A stretch of DNA of 64,000 nt, from positions 1-64,000 of the forward strand of contig CAKUTA010000010.1 of assembly GCA_934691625.1 (NCBI GenBank), read 5' to 3'. Below the pieces are notes generated by a model. It was not told the DNA's origin and ran no database searches. It saw only the letters and a list, made by a program, of their open reading frames with translations. Below, in pieces: positions 7,910-17,455 of the stretch. A program made the translations under genes and the position numbers. Positions within the stretch are counted from its first letter, which is position 1. Each line of letters begins with the position of its first letter. The DNA comes from an uncultured Bacteroidales bacterium. GTDB lineage: Bacteria; Bacteroidota; Bacteroidia; Bacteroidales; UBA932.

Positions 7910-8944
7910 ATGGCGAAATATACGGAGCTTGAAAATAAATGCAGAAAGATAATTGAAGATGTCAGGAACGGCATCTTCGCTCCTGTGTATCTGCTGATGG
8001 GCTCTGAGCCGTATTATCCGGATCTTGTCTGCGATGCTATAATGAAATATGCCTTGGCAGATGATGAGCGGGACTTTAACCAGACTGTATATTATGGTCT
8101 TGATACAGACGCCGATACTGTGGCATCTGATGCGAGGAGCTATCCGATGATGGCTGAACGCCGCCTTGTCGTCCTGAAAGAGGCACAGAGCATGAAGACC
8201 CTGGAAAATCTCGGCGTCTATGCTGCTGAACCTATGGAGACCACAGTCCTGGTGGTTCTTATGCACGGGGCATCCGCCGACAAGAGGAAGGCGCTGTACA
8301 AGAACATCTCGAAGAAGGGCATTGTCCTGGAGTCCGAACCTCTGCGTGACTATGAGATGCCAGGGTGGATCACGGCATTCTACAAGTCGAAAGGCCTGGC
8401 CATCGATCCTGACGCGGCAGCATTGCTTGCAGAGTCTGCCGGGACGGAACTTGACAGGATCGCGGTGGAGACCGAGAAGCTGCAGAAGAATCTGCCTGAG
8501 GGCACCATACGTGTCACTGCCGCAGATATAGAGAAGAATGTGGGCATAAGCAGGCAGTTCAGCATATTCGAGCTGACGAAGGAACTTTCCTATCTCCATG
8601 CCGCCAAGGCATTGAAGATAGCCGCCTATATAGGCTCGGGCCCAAAGTTTGCAATGCCGATGGCTGTCGCGCCGCTATATACGCATTTCTACAGGATTCT
8701 GAAGTATGAGGCTGCTCTTATGAAGAATCCCGGGATGCAGAAGATGGAGAAGGCGAAGCTGCTGGGGGTGAATCCGTATTTCCTGGAGGAGTATGATGTT
8801 GCGGCGAGAAATTATCCTGTGCGCAGATGCATGAAGGTCATGGCACTGCTGGAGGAATATGACTACCGAGGAAAAGGCGGAGGCAGCGGGGAGGCAGGAC
8901 AGGACGAGCTTCTGATGGAGCTTGTGAACAAGATATTGGTGTAA
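7910..8944 (+). CDS. holA: DNA polymerase III subunit delta
   Basis: 344 residues, matching the clamp-loader delta subunit: an N-terminal region with VYLLMGSEPYYPD in place of a working Walker A, a hydrophobic LVVLKEA segment, an AAA+ middle with an ESAGTELDRI helix, and a helical C-terminal collar domain. Delta opens the sliding clamp ring within the gamma complex and does not hydrolyse ATP itself, which agrees with the missing P-loop lysine. The ATG at 7910 follows the -7 box. The next gene starts 27 bases downstream on the same strand. Confidence 0.85.
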   Translation: MAKYTELENKCRKIIEDVRNGIFAPVYLLMGSEPYYPDLVCDAIMKYALADDERDFNQTVYYGLDTDADTVASDARSYPMMAERRLVVLKEAQSMKTLENLGVYAAEPMETTVLVVLMHGASADKRKALYKNISKKGIVLESEPLRDYEMPGWITAFYKSKGLAIDPDAAALLAESAGTELDRIAVETEKLQKNLPEGTIRVTAADIEKNVGISRQFSIFELTKELSYLHAAKALKIAAYIGSGPKFAMPMAVAPLYTHFYRILKYEAALMKNPGMQKMEKAKLLGVNPYFLEEYDVAARNYPVRRCMKVMALLEEYDYRGKGGGSGEAGQDELLMELVNKILV

Positions 8945-8971
8945 GAATCTGTTTTGAAATAAGTATTTTAT

Positions 8972-9886
8972 ATGGCATTGATTGAATGTAAGGACATCTG
9001 CAAGAACTTTGGTGAGAAAGTGGCTCTTGACCATGTGAGCCTCGAGATTCCGAAGGGGCAGATTTTCGGGCTTCTTGGGCCTAACGGCGCCGGAAAGACC
9101 ACGATGATCAGGATAATAAACAGGATCACGATACCGAATTCGGGCGAGGTCCTCTTCGACGGACGTCCGATAACGCAGAAGGATGTCGAGAAGATCGGAT
9201 ATCTTCCGGAGGAGCGCGGGCTGTACCGTAAGATGGAGGTCGGCGACCAGGCTATGTATCTGGCTCAGCTTAAAGGCATGAGCGAGAGGGACGCCAGGGC
9301 TGAGCTCAAGAAATGGTTCATCAAGTTCGGCATCCAGGACTGGTGGAAAAAGAAAGTCGAGGAACTTTCCAAGGGAATGGCACAGAAGGTACAGTTCATC
9401 ACTACCGTGGTGCACAGGCCTGCGTTGATGATTCTGGACGAGCCGTTTTCCGGATTTGACCCAGTCAATGCTGAACTGATAAGGAAAGAAATTCTGGAGC
9501 TTAAGGAGCAGGGTGCCACAATAATATTGTCCACCCATAACATGGAGTCTGTCGAGGAACTGTGCGACAACATCGCGCTTATCAACAAGTCGCATCTGGT
9601 GATAACAGGAGGTGTCGCTGATATAAGGCGCAGATACGGAAACAACCATGTGGAGCTTATATATACCGGCAAGTCTGCACTCGAGGCTGTGCCGGATGTG
9701 TTCTCCATTATTTCAGATACCGACGATGCTGGGCGCCATACGGCTGTACTCTCGCTTGCAGGACCGGGACTTGGAAATGAGGTGCTGGCAGCAGTGCTGA
9801 AGCAGGGACTTGCAGTGAACTCGTTCAAGGAGCTGCTTCCGAGGATGAATGACATATTCATCAAGCTCGTTACCGAGGGCGCATAA
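8972..9886 (+). CDS. ABC exporter ATP-binding protein (NatA-like)
   Basis: 304 residues. Walker A GPNGAGKTT (36-44), ABC signature LSKGMAQK (about 133-140), Walker B LMILDEP (about 152-158) and the switch histidine in STHNMES. The 70-residue C-terminal extension is typical of NatA/DrrA-type ATPases that work with ABC-2 permeases. Its partner is the permease 17 bases downstream. Nat-type systems have been linked to Na+ or drug export, but the substrate cannot be read from the sequence. Confidence 0.88.
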   Translation: MALIECKDICKNFGEKVALDHVSLEIPKGQIFGLLGPNGAGKTTMIRIINRITIPNSGEVLFDGRPITQKDVEKIGYLPEERGLYRKMEVGDQAMYLAQLKGMSERDARAELKKWFIKFGIQDWWKKKVEELSKGMAQKVQFITTVVHRPALMILDEPFSGFDPVNAELIRKEILELKEQGATIILSTHNMESVEELCDNIALINKSHLVITGGVADIRRRYGNNHVELIYTGKSALEAVPDVFSIISDTDDAGRHTAVLSLAGPGLGNEVLAAVLKQGLAVNSFKELLPRMNDIFIKLVTEGA

Positions 9887-9903
9887 TATAGGAGGACAGG
9901 ACA

Positions 9904-11271
9904 ATGAATCTGCATATTGTAAATATCATAATCAAGCGCGAATATCTTACCCGCGTAAAGAAAAAATCATTCATCATCACGACTTTTCTGGTGCCGGTGC
10001 TGTTCGCGGCTCTCTGCACCCTTCCTTCCCTTATCATGTTTATGGCGAAGGAAGAGTCCAAGAAGATCGCTGTCGTGGATCAGTCAGGTATCGTGATGCC
10101 GTTCCTGAAGGATACGGAGACCACGGAATTCAGGCAGTATGATGATGCCGATCCGGATGTGCTGAAAAAACAGCTGGACAGCATCGGGATGGATGCGCTG
10201 CTGGTGATCTCCCCGCTTGATACCGTGGCTAAGACTGTCACGGCAGTATCGTACTCGGCAAAGCCTCTTGGAATGGAGATGACCGAGGAGATAACCGGCA
10301 ATATAAATGATGCGGTCGAGGAGTACCGGGTAAGCTCATATCACATAGACGGCCTGGATAAGATCATGGAGACCATAAAGCCTGACATCAGCCTGGTGTC
10401 ATACAAGATGGATGAATCAGGGAAGGAGACTCTCAGTGAATCAGGACTGTATATGTTCCTGTCAATGATCCTGGGCATGATAATCTACATGTTCATATCA
10501 ATGTTCTGTGGAATGGTGATGTCCAGTGTGATCGAAGAAAAATCCAGCCGTGTGGTCGAGGTGCTGGTGTCATCGGTCAAGGCTACCGAGCTTCTTTTCG
10601 GGAAGATAATAGGTGTCGCCCTGGTGGCGCTTACGCAGTTCTTCATGTGGATAGCATTGACAGTGCTGATACTTGCTGCAATCGGAGGAATCGCCGGGAG
10701 CAGCTTCATGGGTGGAGCGGATGTCTCCGCAGACCAGGTGGCGATGATGGCGACAGGCATGGGCACCGGACAGGAGCAGCTCGGCGCGGCGATGTCTGCT
10801 GCATCACAGCCTTCTGAACTGACAGCCATTCTGTCAACTCTTGGCGGCATCAATTACGTGGAGCTCATCATAGTGTTCCTGCTGTTCTTCGTGTTCGGCT
10901 ACCTGCTTTATGCCTCTATGTTCGCGGCTATCGGTTCCGCAGTGGAGAATGAGGCTGACAGCCAGCAGCTTGTGCTTCCGCTTACTATTCCGCTGATGAT
11001 AGGCTTCTTCATCGCAATGTTTGCATACAAATCCCCTGACAGCGCATTGGTGTTCTGGGGCTCGATGATTCCTTTCACCTCGCCTATGGTCATGCTTACC
11101 AGGGTGCTGTTCGGTGTCCCGGTATGGCAGATTGCCCTTTCAGTAGGGATTCTTGTTCTGACATTCGTGCTCTGTGCATGGCTCTCCGCCAAGATATACA
11201 AGGTCGGAATCCTGATGTTCGGAAAGAAATCCACTTTCAAGGACCTCTGGAAATGGCTTAGAATGAAATAA
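9904..11271 (+). CDS. ABC-2 type permease (NatB-like)
   Basis: 455 residues with an N-terminal helix (about 24-43), a large extracytoplasmic domain (about 50-175) and five or six C-terminal helices, the layout of the ABC2_membrane_3/NatB family. The motif EEKSSRVVEVLVSS after the second helix is the conserved coupling region that contacts the ATPase. It forms an exporter with the ATPase just upstream. The ATG at 9904 has GGAGG at 9891-9895. The bases around the start (CAGGACAATGAATCTG) are identical to those at the trkH start. The stop is two bases before the next gene, indicating co-transcription. Confidence 0.85.
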   Translation: MNLHIVNIIIKREYLTRVKKKSFIITTFLVPVLFAALCTLPSLIMFMAKEESKKIAVVDQSGIVMPFLKDTETTEFRQYDDADPDVLKKQLDSIGMDALLVISPLDTVAKTVTAVSYSAKPLGMEMTEEITGNINDAVEEYRVSSYHIDGLDKIMETIKPDISLVSYKMDESGKETLSESGLYMFLSMILGMIIYMFISMFCGMVMSSVIEEKSSRVVEVLVSSVKATELLFGKIIGVALVALTQFFMWIALTVLILAAIGGIAGSSFMGGADVSADQVAMMATGMGTGQEQLGAAMSAASQPSELTAILSTLGGINYVELIIVFLLFFVFGYLLYASMFAAIGSAVENEADSQQLVLPLTIPLMIGFFIAMFAYKSPDSALVFWGSMIPFTSPMVMLTRVLFGVPVWQIALSVGILVLTFVLCAWLSAKIYKVGILMFGKKSTFKDLWKWLRMK

Positions 11272-11273
11272 AT

Positions 11274-12116
11274 ATGAATAGGATCAATATTTTCGTCGCT
11301 TCACTGGCAATGCTTATGTCCTTTGTCGCTCTTCAGGCTCAGGACTATACCGTGAAGTGGAAACGTACACAGATGGACGGCTCCAGGACAGGGGTGAAGT
11401 TCTCAGGAGCGGACAATGTGAAAGAATCAATGGGGGAGCTCAGGGGCTCCAGATATTATGCCCCTGACGGAAAGGTGTTCAGGAAAGGTGTGACCCCTGC
11501 GGTGGCACGCATAATGATCGGGGCACAGCAGGAGATGGCTGATGTGAAGCAGGTTGTGGCATATTCCCCGGAAGCCATGATCAAGGAATACCCGGAGTGC
11601 GCTCTTTCAGACTGGTTCATCGACCTCCTTATGGGACAGTGCCATGAGCTTACAGGAAAGAAGGTGGATGTGGGGTTCGCGAATTTCGGAGGAATACGTG
11701 TCAATATGCCTGAAGGGGACGTGCTTCTGGATGATATAATGTCGATGTTCCCGTTCCGCAACAAGCTCTGCTACATTGCGTTGAAAGGCAGTGACCTGCG
11801 TGCTATATTCGAGCAGCTTGCCAGGGAAAAATGGCAGGTGACGGGAGGTGCACGCTGTGTCATAACCTGGGACGGCAGGCTGGTTTCGGCAGAGATTGAC
11901 GGCAGCCCGATAGACGATGAAAAAATCTATGGCGTGGCGACTGTTGATTTCCTGCTGAATGGCGGCGACGGTCTCTTTCTGCAGAAGAATGCTGTAGAGA
12001 AGATCGTACTGGACAAATATGTCATAGATGTGGTGCTGCCTTATGTGAAAAGGCTTACGGCTGAAGGAAAGCCTCTGGAATATCATACCGACGGCAGAAT
12101 AAGGATTGTAGAATAG
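11274..12116 (+). CDS. 5'-nucleotidase C-terminal domain protein
   Basis: 280 residues with a signal peptide (1-22, cut after ALQA). It consists only of the substrate-binding C-terminal domain of UshA-type 5'-nucleotidases: NFGGIRVNMPEGDV, MFPFRNKL and FLLNGGDG are the segments that hold the nucleotide. The metal-binding phosphoesterase domain is absent here and is encoded by the next gene, six bases downstream. The order is thus reversed compared with the single-chain enzyme. Both proteins should be periplasmic and probably act together to release phosphate from nucleotides or similar esters. Confidence 0.82.
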   Translation: MNRINIFVASLAMLMSFVALQAQDYTVKWKRTQMDGSRTGVKFSGADNVKESMGELRGSRYYAPDGKVFRKGVTPAVARIMIGAQQEMADVKQVVAYSPEAMIKEYPECALSDWFIDLLMGQCHELTGKKVDVGFANFGGIRVNMPEGDVLLDDIMSMFPFRNKLCYIALKGSDLRAIFEQLAREKWQVTGGARCVITWDGRLVSAEIDGSPIDDEKIYGVATVDFLLNGGDGLFLQKNAVEKIVLDKYVIDVVLPYVKRLTAEGKPLEYHTDGRIRIVE

Positions 12117-12122
12117 GAAATT

Positions 12123-12950
12123 ATGAAAAGAATTTTGTCTCTTGCGGCGGTGGTCATGATGACTGCATCCATGGCGTCTGCGCAGGATCTTGTGATACTT
12201 CATGTCAATGATACACACAGCCATCTGGAACCTCTCAGGGAAAAGGTCGCTGGACAGGGCATAGGAGGTGCGATAGAGCGTGCAGCCTATGTTGACAGCG
12301 TGCGTACTGCAGACGGCAGGCGCAATGTCCTGCTGCTGCATGCCGGTGATTTCAGCCAGGGAACTTCGTATTTCACCAGGCTGCATGGCGATATCGAGGT
12401 GGATATCATCAATGCGATGAAATACGATGTGATCACTCTCGGGAACCACGAATTCGACAACGGTATCGAGGAGCTTGCGCGGAGAATGAAGAACGTCAAA
12501 TGCCCTGTGGTGTGCGCAAATTACGATTTCTCGTCATTTGAACTTGGAAAATACATCAGGCCTTATACTGTTATCCGCCGAGGCGGACTGAAAATAGGAA
12601 TCTTCGGGCTCCTTACCGATATTACACGTGTGGTGCCTAGGGAAACATCAGACCGTATCCCCAAGTTCGATACGATAGAAACCGCAGACAAGTGGGCGGA
12701 CTGGCTGAAGAACAAGGAACATTGTGACCTGGTCATCGCATTGACCCATATAGGGTTTGAGGGTGCAGGTATTACGGATCCGCAGCTTGTGGAACACTCG
12801 CATAATATCGATATTGTCGTGGGCGGGCACTCGCATACATTCCTGGACCAGGTGGAATACCGGACAGACCTTGACGGCAGGAAGGTCCCTATTGTGCAGG
12901 ACGGCTGCTGGGGACTCAATGTCGGGGAGCTGGATGTATATAGGAAATAG
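12123..12950 (+). CDS. 5'-nucleotidase metallophosphatase domain protein
   Basis: 275 residues with a signal peptide (1-20, cut after ASA). It contains the complete calcineurin-like metal site of UshA-type enzymes: NDTHSH, GDF, GNHEFD, a histidine in LTHIG and GGHSHT. The chain stops where the C-terminal domain would begin; that domain is supplied by the upstream gene. Expected activity is hydrolysis of nucleoside 5'-phosphates or sugar-nucleotides in the periplasm with two divalent metals. Confidence 0.85.
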   Translation: MKRILSLAAVVMMTASMASAQDLVILHVNDTHSHLEPLREKVAGQGIGGAIERAAYVDSVRTADGRRNVLLLHAGDFSQGTSYFTRLHGDIEVDIINAMKYDVITLGNHEFDNGIEELARRMKNVKCPVVCANYDFSSFELGKYIRPYTVIRRGGLKIGIFGLLTDITRVVPRETSDRIPKFDTIETADKWADWLKNKEHCDLVIALTHIGFEGAGITDPQLVEHSHNIDIVVGGHSHTFLDQVEYRTDLDGRKVPIVQDGCWGLNVGELDVYRK

Positions 12951-12973
12951 TCAACTAAATATAAAGCATTATC

Positions 12974-13789
12974 ATGCCACAGTTAAATAACATTCCGGAG
13001 ACGGAATCCTTGACCTCACTTGCTGAGCGCCATAAATCTATTCTGGATATTCTTCAGCTCCAGGGAAGCGTATCCGTTTCGGACCTGGCCGAACGTCTTG
13101 ACGTTTCCGAGGTCACTATAAGGAAGGACCTGTCATCGCTGGAGAAGCAGAACAAGCTGTACCGGACCCATGGACGGGCTATTCCTATAAGCCCGTATAT
13201 CGGGGACAGGCATATCAATGAGAAGGAGAAGCAGTATGTGCTGGAGAAGAGGGCGATAGGCAAGGTGGCATCGCGGCTTGTAAACGAGCATGACTCCATC
13301 CTCATGGCTTCGGGAACTTCTATCCTCTATGCCGCCAAGGAATTGGTGGACAAGAAAAATATAACTGTGATATCAGCTTCTGTTTCAGCCTCATCCCTGC
13401 TGTCCCAGAACAAGGATATTGATGTAGTGCAGCTTGGCGGGATTGTCCGTGAAAGCTCTGTCTCTGTCGTAGGCTCATTTGCGGAGAATATGCTGAAGTT
13501 CTTTAACTGCAATCTTCTCTTCATGGGTGCGGACGGAGTGGACCTGGAGTTCGGCGTGACCACCACAAATATGATGGAGGCCAACCTGAACAGGATGATG
13601 ATGAATGCCTCGCAGCAGACGGTCCTTCTGGTGGACAGCAGCAAGTTCGGCAAGAAAGGCTTCAGCAAGATCTGCGATGTCGGGGAGATCGACCGCATAA
13701 TCACTGATGACAGGATTCCTCAGATGTATCTGGAAAATCTTCAGGAGCAGGGGATCGAGGTCACGGTGGTGCCTGTGTCCAGAAAATAG
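12974..13789 (+). CDS. DeoR/GlpR-family transcriptional regulator
   Basis: 271 residues. A DeoR-type helix-turn-helix occupies about residues 36-60 (SVSDLAERLDVSEVTIRKDL), followed by the sugar-phosphate-sensing domain with GTSI, QLGGIVRESSVSVVG, FMGADGVD and DSSKFGK. These proteins usually repress sugar-use genes and release DNA on binding a phosphorylated sugar. It is 23 bases downstream of the nucleotidase pair and may be co-transcribed, so a nucleoside-derived sugar phosphate as ligand is conceivable but unproven. Its stop abuts the stop of the convergent permease gene. Confidence 0.88.
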   Translation: MPQLNNIPETESLTSLAERHKSILDILQLQGSVSVSDLAERLDVSEVTIRKDLSSLEKQNKLYRTHGRAIPISPYIGDRHINEKEKQYVLEKRAIGKVASRLVNEHDSILMASGTSILYAAKELVDKKNITVISASVSASSLLSQNKDIDVVQLGGIVRESSVSVVGSFAENMLKFFNCNLLFMGADGVDLEFGVTTTNMMEANLNRMMMNASQQTVLLVDSSKFGKKGFSKICDVGEIDRIITDDRIPQMYLENLQEQGIEVTVVPVSRK

Positions 13790-14734
13790 CTAGATGGTGC
13801 CTGCGACAAGAAGGAGCAGGCTGACGAATACTAGGGCGAGGTCAATGATCTTGCCCTTTATGTTTTTCTCGTGCAGCAGCAATGCCCCGAATCCGAATGA
13901 GACGAGGACGCTGCTGCGGCGTATCATGGATACGACAGAGATCATCGCTCCCGGCAATGTCAATGCGTACAGATATGCGAGGTCGGCTGCGGTCAATGTC
14001 ACGGAGATGAAAGGAATAGTCCATTTCCACCGGAATGGGGTATATGCGGGCTTCTCGCTAGGCAATGCGTTCCTGATGGCTTTCCTGCGCTCAGGCAGCC
14101 ATACCGCCGCAAGGATTATTGCCATTATTATTGCCTGATAAAGGTTGTACCATCCCTGGACGAACAGCCTGTCCATACCGGCTCCGGATGCTGACATGAG
14201 GTATTTGTCATACAGACCGCTTATGGCGCCGAGGACGGCAGCTGCAATCAGCAGAAGAATCCATACATTGGACTTGAAGTCGATGCCTTCCTTCTTGCCG
14301 CTGCGGCTTAGAAGCCAGAGCGAGAATATGGCTGTGCAGACACCTGCCCATTGAAGCAGGTTGAGCCTCTCCCCGAAGATAAGCATTGCCCCGATGAGCG
14401 TCATCACCGGTCTTGTCGCATTGACAGGCCCGACTATGGTCAAAGGCAGCCTCTTTATCGCGAAATATCCGCATATCCATGAGGACAGGACTATGAAAGC
14501 TTTAGCGATTACCAGAAGATGGGCATGCAGATCTCCTGAAGGTGTATAGTATGCGCTTCCCGGGGCAATCAGCGACATGGCTGAGCCGATTATGGACGGA
14601 AAAAAGAACAATGCGCATATTATGGTGTTTATAAGAAGGATTGGAATTACGGCATTGTCCTTCAGCGACTGCTTCTTGAATACATCATAAAGTCCCAGCA
14701 GTGATGCTGAGACTATAGCATAAAGAACCCACAT
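13790..14734 (-). CDS. EamA/DMT-family permease
   Basis: 314 residues with ten predicted membrane helices in two repeats, each ending in a short helix with a conserved proline/glutamate region (VGPVNATRPVMTLIGAMLIFGE and its weaker second copy), as in drug/metabolite transporters. The substrate is unknown; members export amino acids, nucleosides or sugars. It starts 13 bases after the yicC stop codon, so it is probably the second gene of a yicC transcript. The 3' end meets the DeoR gene end to end with no spacer. Confidence 0.8.
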   Translation of the reverse strand: MWVLYAIVSASLLGLYDVFKKQSLKDNAVIPILLINTIICALFFFPSIIGSAMSLIAPGSAYYTPSGDLHAHLLVIAKAFIVLSSWICGYFAIKRLPLTIVGPVNATRPVMTLIGAMLIFGERLNLLQWAGVCTAIFSLWLLSRSGKKEGIDFKSNVWILLLIAAAVLGAISGLYDKYLMSASGAGMDRLFVQGWYNLYQAIIMAIILAAVWLPERRKAIRNALPSEKPAYTPFRWKWTIPFISVTLTAADLAYLYALTLPGAMISVVSMIRRSSVLVSFGFGALLLHEKNIKGKIIDLALVFVSLLLLVAGTI

Positions 14735-14747
14735 TGGCCTGTATGTC

Positions 14748-15623
14748 TTAGAGGATGTTCATGGATTGCTCGCGGATCTTCTCGAGCTCGTCCTTCATGC
14801 GGACAACGACCTTCTGGATTCCGGCGTGGTTCGCCTTGGAGCCAGTCGTGTTGATCTCGCGTCCCATCTCCTGGATGATGAAGCCGAGCTTCTTTCCTGG
14901 AAACTCATCTCCGTCGATAGTGTCCATGAAATATTTGCAGTGCTGGCGGAGACGGACCTTCTCCTCGTTGATGTCAAGCTTCTCCAGATAATATACCATC
15001 TCTTCCTCGAAACGGCTCTGGTCAGGCTTGAGGAGCAGGTCGGCAATGGCTTTCTCGATCTTTGTGCGGACAGCAGCTATACGCTCGCCCTCGAATGATT
15101 CCACTTCGTTCTCGAGGTTGAGGATGTTCTGTACACGTCCTGTGACATCCTTATAGAGAGCTACGCCCTCACGGGAGCGGTAGTCGCATGTGTTCACGAT
15201 CGCCTTGTCTATAGCTGCTTCCACTTCAGGCCAGTTATCTTCAGTGATGATATCCTGCCTGGTATTGTCTATGACGTCGGGAAACCTCAGTATCGAGTTC
15301 ATGTATAATGCTGTATCGGCCTGGATGCCCAGCTTGCCGCCCAGCGCTGTTATCTGGCGGAAATATTCTTCTGCCAGTTCGGCGTTGATGTGCTTCGCTG
15401 ACGAGACGGCATTCGCCTCGAATGTTACGAAGAAATCTATCGTGCCGCGGTGCAGTTTTTCTGCAAGTTTCTGGCGGACAATAAGTTCCTTGTCTTTAGG
15501 GAGAAGTGTGGACTTGATGTTCACGTCCGCTGTCTTTCCGTTCAGGGTTCTGATCTCGATGGTCAGTTTGCCTGATTCCAGGCTGGCCTCTGCCTTGCCG
15601 TATCCAGTCATTGACTTTATCAT
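14748..15623 (-). CDS. yicC: YicC-family endoribonuclease
   Basis: 291 residues from the ATG at 15623, beginning with the family signature M-I-K-S-M-T-G-Y-G; a longer frame upstream would run across the promoter. The second hallmark is the C-terminal stretch with EMGREINTTGSKAN. Length and both ends match YicC, recently assigned RNase activity on small RNAs in enterobacteria. It is divergent from glnS, with both -7 boxes within about 50 bases. An EamA permease gene follows 13 bases downstream. Confidence 0.9.
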   Translation of the reverse strand: MIKSMTGYGKAEASLESGKLTIEIRTLNGKTADVNIKSTLLPKDKELIVRQKLAEKLHRGTIDFFVTFEANAVSSAKHINAELAEEYFRQITALGGKLGIQADTALYMNSILRFPDVIDNTRQDIITEDNWPEVEAAIDKAIVNTCDYRSREGVALYKDVTGRVQNILNLENEVESFEGERIAAVRTKIEKAIADLLLKPDQSRFEEEMVYYLEKLDINEEKVRLRQHCKYFMDTIDGDEFPGKKLGFIIQEMGREINTTGSKANHAGIQKVVVRMKDELEKIREQSMNIL

Positions 15624-15648
15624 GTTCTCATCCTTATTTATGAAGTTG

Positions 15649-15656
15649 CAAAAATA
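15649..15656 (-). promoter_or_regulatory. -7 box of yicC
   Basis: The minus strand reads TATTTTTG, a perfect TAnnTTTG box, 25 bases before the yicC ATG. It lies back-to-back with the glnS box at 15690-15697. Confidence 0.6.
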
Positions 15657-15689
15657 CGGAAATATTTTCAGAATTGTACGGATTTTTCT

Positions 15690-15697
15690 TAAGTTTG
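15690..15697 (+). promoter_or_regulatory. -7 box of glnS
   Basis: TAAGTTTG is a perfect -7 box; TTTC at 15666-15669 sits 20 bases upstream as a one-mismatch -33. The leader to the ATG at 15759 is about 55 bases. I see no T-box-like structure in it. Confidence 0.6.
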
Positions 15698-15758
15698 CAG
15701 TTTGGTTGGAATGGCGCATATTGCACATTGGTATAGAATTTTATAAATATTACAGAAT

Positions 15759-17432
15759 ATGGAAGAAGTTAAGAGCGAGGCTGTAGAGCCGAAGAAACTC
15801 AATTTCCTCGAAGAGATTATCGAATCTGACCTGAAATCAGGGAAGGTGGACAGCATTCTGACTCGTTTCCCTCCGGAGCCTAACGGATATCTGCATCTCG
15901 GGCATGCGAAGAGCATCTGCATAAATTTCGGTCTTGCCCAGAAATATGGCGGAAAGACGAATCTCCGCTTTGATGACACGAACCCTACGAAGGAGGACAC
16001 TGAATATGTGGACTCGATCAAGGAGGACATCCAGTGGCTCGGATTCAACTGGGACAAGGAAAGATATGCCTCTGACTACTTCGACCAGCTGTATGAGTGG
16101 GCTGAAGAGCTGATTCAGAGGGGGCTTGCCTACGTTGACGACCAGACCCAGGAGGAAATCAGCAAGGGACGTGGAACGGTAGATAAGCCAGGTGTGGAGA
16201 GCCCATACAGGAACCGGAGCGTGGAGGAGAACCTGAAGCTGTTCCGCGAGATGAAGGCGGGAAAATATGCTGACGGCGAGAAGGTGCTCAGGGCGAAGAT
16301 CGATATGGCAAGCCCGAACATGATGTTCCGTGACCCGCTTCTTTACCGTATCAAGCATGCTTCGCATCACCGTACCGGGGACAAGTGGTGCATCTATCCG
16401 ATGTATGACTTCACCCATGGCCAATGCGACTCCATCGAGCATATCACACATTCTATCTGTACTCTGGAGTTCGATGTGCATAGACCTCTGTATGACTGGT
16501 TCATCCAGACTCTGGGCATCTATCCGTCCCATCAGTACGAGTTCGCACGCCTGAACCTCACATATACTCTCATGAGCAAGCGCAAGCTGCTGGAGCTGGT
16601 GCAGAAAGGGCTTGTAAGCGGATGGAATGATCCGCGGATGCCTACGCTCTGCGGTGTCAGGAGAAGAGGATATACGGCAGAGGCTCTGAAGATGTTCTGC
16701 GAGAAGATAGGTGTCTCCAAGCGTGATCAGCTTATGGATATACAGCTTCTGGAATGGTGCGTGCGCCAGGATCTCAATGCCAGGTCCAACCGCTATATGG
16801 TGGTGGAGGATCCTGTCAAGGTGACTCTCACGAACTGGGAGCCGGGCAAGGTGGAGTGGTTCGACTGCCCTCTGAACCCTGCTGAACCTGAGGGGGCTAC
16901 ACGTAAGGTTCCGTTCACGGGCGAGCTGTATATCAGCCGCGCGGACTTCATGGAGGATGCTCCGAAGAAGTTCTTCCGTCTGAAGCCTGACGGGGAGGTG
17001 CGCCTGAAATATACCTATATCATCAAGTGCAATGAGGTTGTCAAGGATGCTGCGGGCAATGTCGTGGAGCTGAAGTGCACATTCGACCCGTCAACACGTC
17101 CGGGCAGCGGCGAATGGAGAAGCGTCAAGGGTACAATCCATTGGGTATCTGTCGCTCATGCGAAAGAGATAGAGCTCCGTCTGTATGACAAGCTGTTCAC
17201 TCTGGCTGACATGAGCCAGGTCCCTGAGGACAAGGACTACAAGGACTTCCTGAATCCGCAGTCGCTTGTGCTTTCTAAAGGATATGCAGAACCAGCCCTT
17301 TTGGAGGACAAGTCAGGCATCGCTGTACAGTTCGAGCGTACCGGATACTATTTCCAGGATCCGGACAGCACTCCTGAACATCCTGTGTTCAATAGGACCA
17401 CTACGCTGAAGGATTCCTACAAGCCGGAATAG
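15759..17432 (+). CDS. glnS: Glutaminyl-tRNA synthetase
   Basis: 557 residues, class I synthetase. The HIGH-type motif is PEPNGYLHLGHAKS (residues 40-53) and the KMSKS-type motif is LMSKRK (about 271-276). FDDTNPTKE, MYDFTHGQCDSIEH and WCVRQDLN between them are typical of GlnRS rather than GluRS, and the C-terminal beta-barrel anticodon-binding domain is complete. It charges tRNA-Gln with glutamine, so this lineage does not depend only on the amidotransferase route. It is followed by a 16-bp perfect inverted repeat, a likely terminator. Confidence 0.95.
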   Translation: MEEVKSEAVEPKKLNFLEEIIESDLKSGKVDSILTRFPPEPNGYLHLGHAKSICINFGLAQKYGGKTNLRFDDTNPTKEDTEYVDSIKEDIQWLGFNWDKERYASDYFDQLYEWAEELIQRGLAYVDDQTQEEISKGRGTVDKPGVESPYRNRSVEENLKLFREMKAGKYADGEKVLRAKIDMASPNMMFRDPLLYRIKHASHHRTGDKWCIYPMYDFTHGQCDSIEHITHSICTLEFDVHRPLYDWFIQTLGIYPSHQYEFARLNLTYTLMSKRKLLELVQKGLVSGWNDPRMPTLCGVRRRGYTAEALKMFCEKIGVSKRDQLMDIQLLEWCVRQDLNARSNRYMVVEDPVKVTLTNWEPGKVEWFDCPLNPAEPEGATRKVPFTGELYISRADFMEDAPKKFFRLKPDGEVRLKYTYIIKCNEVVKDAAGNVVELKCTFDPSTRPGSGEWRSVKGTIHWVSVAHAKEIELRLYDKLFTLADMSQVPEDKDYKDFLNPQSLVLSKGYAEPALLEDKSGIAVQFERTGYYFQDPDSTPEHPVFNRTTTLKDSYKPE

Positions 17433-17455
17433 GAAGCCTGTCTTGACTATCAATG

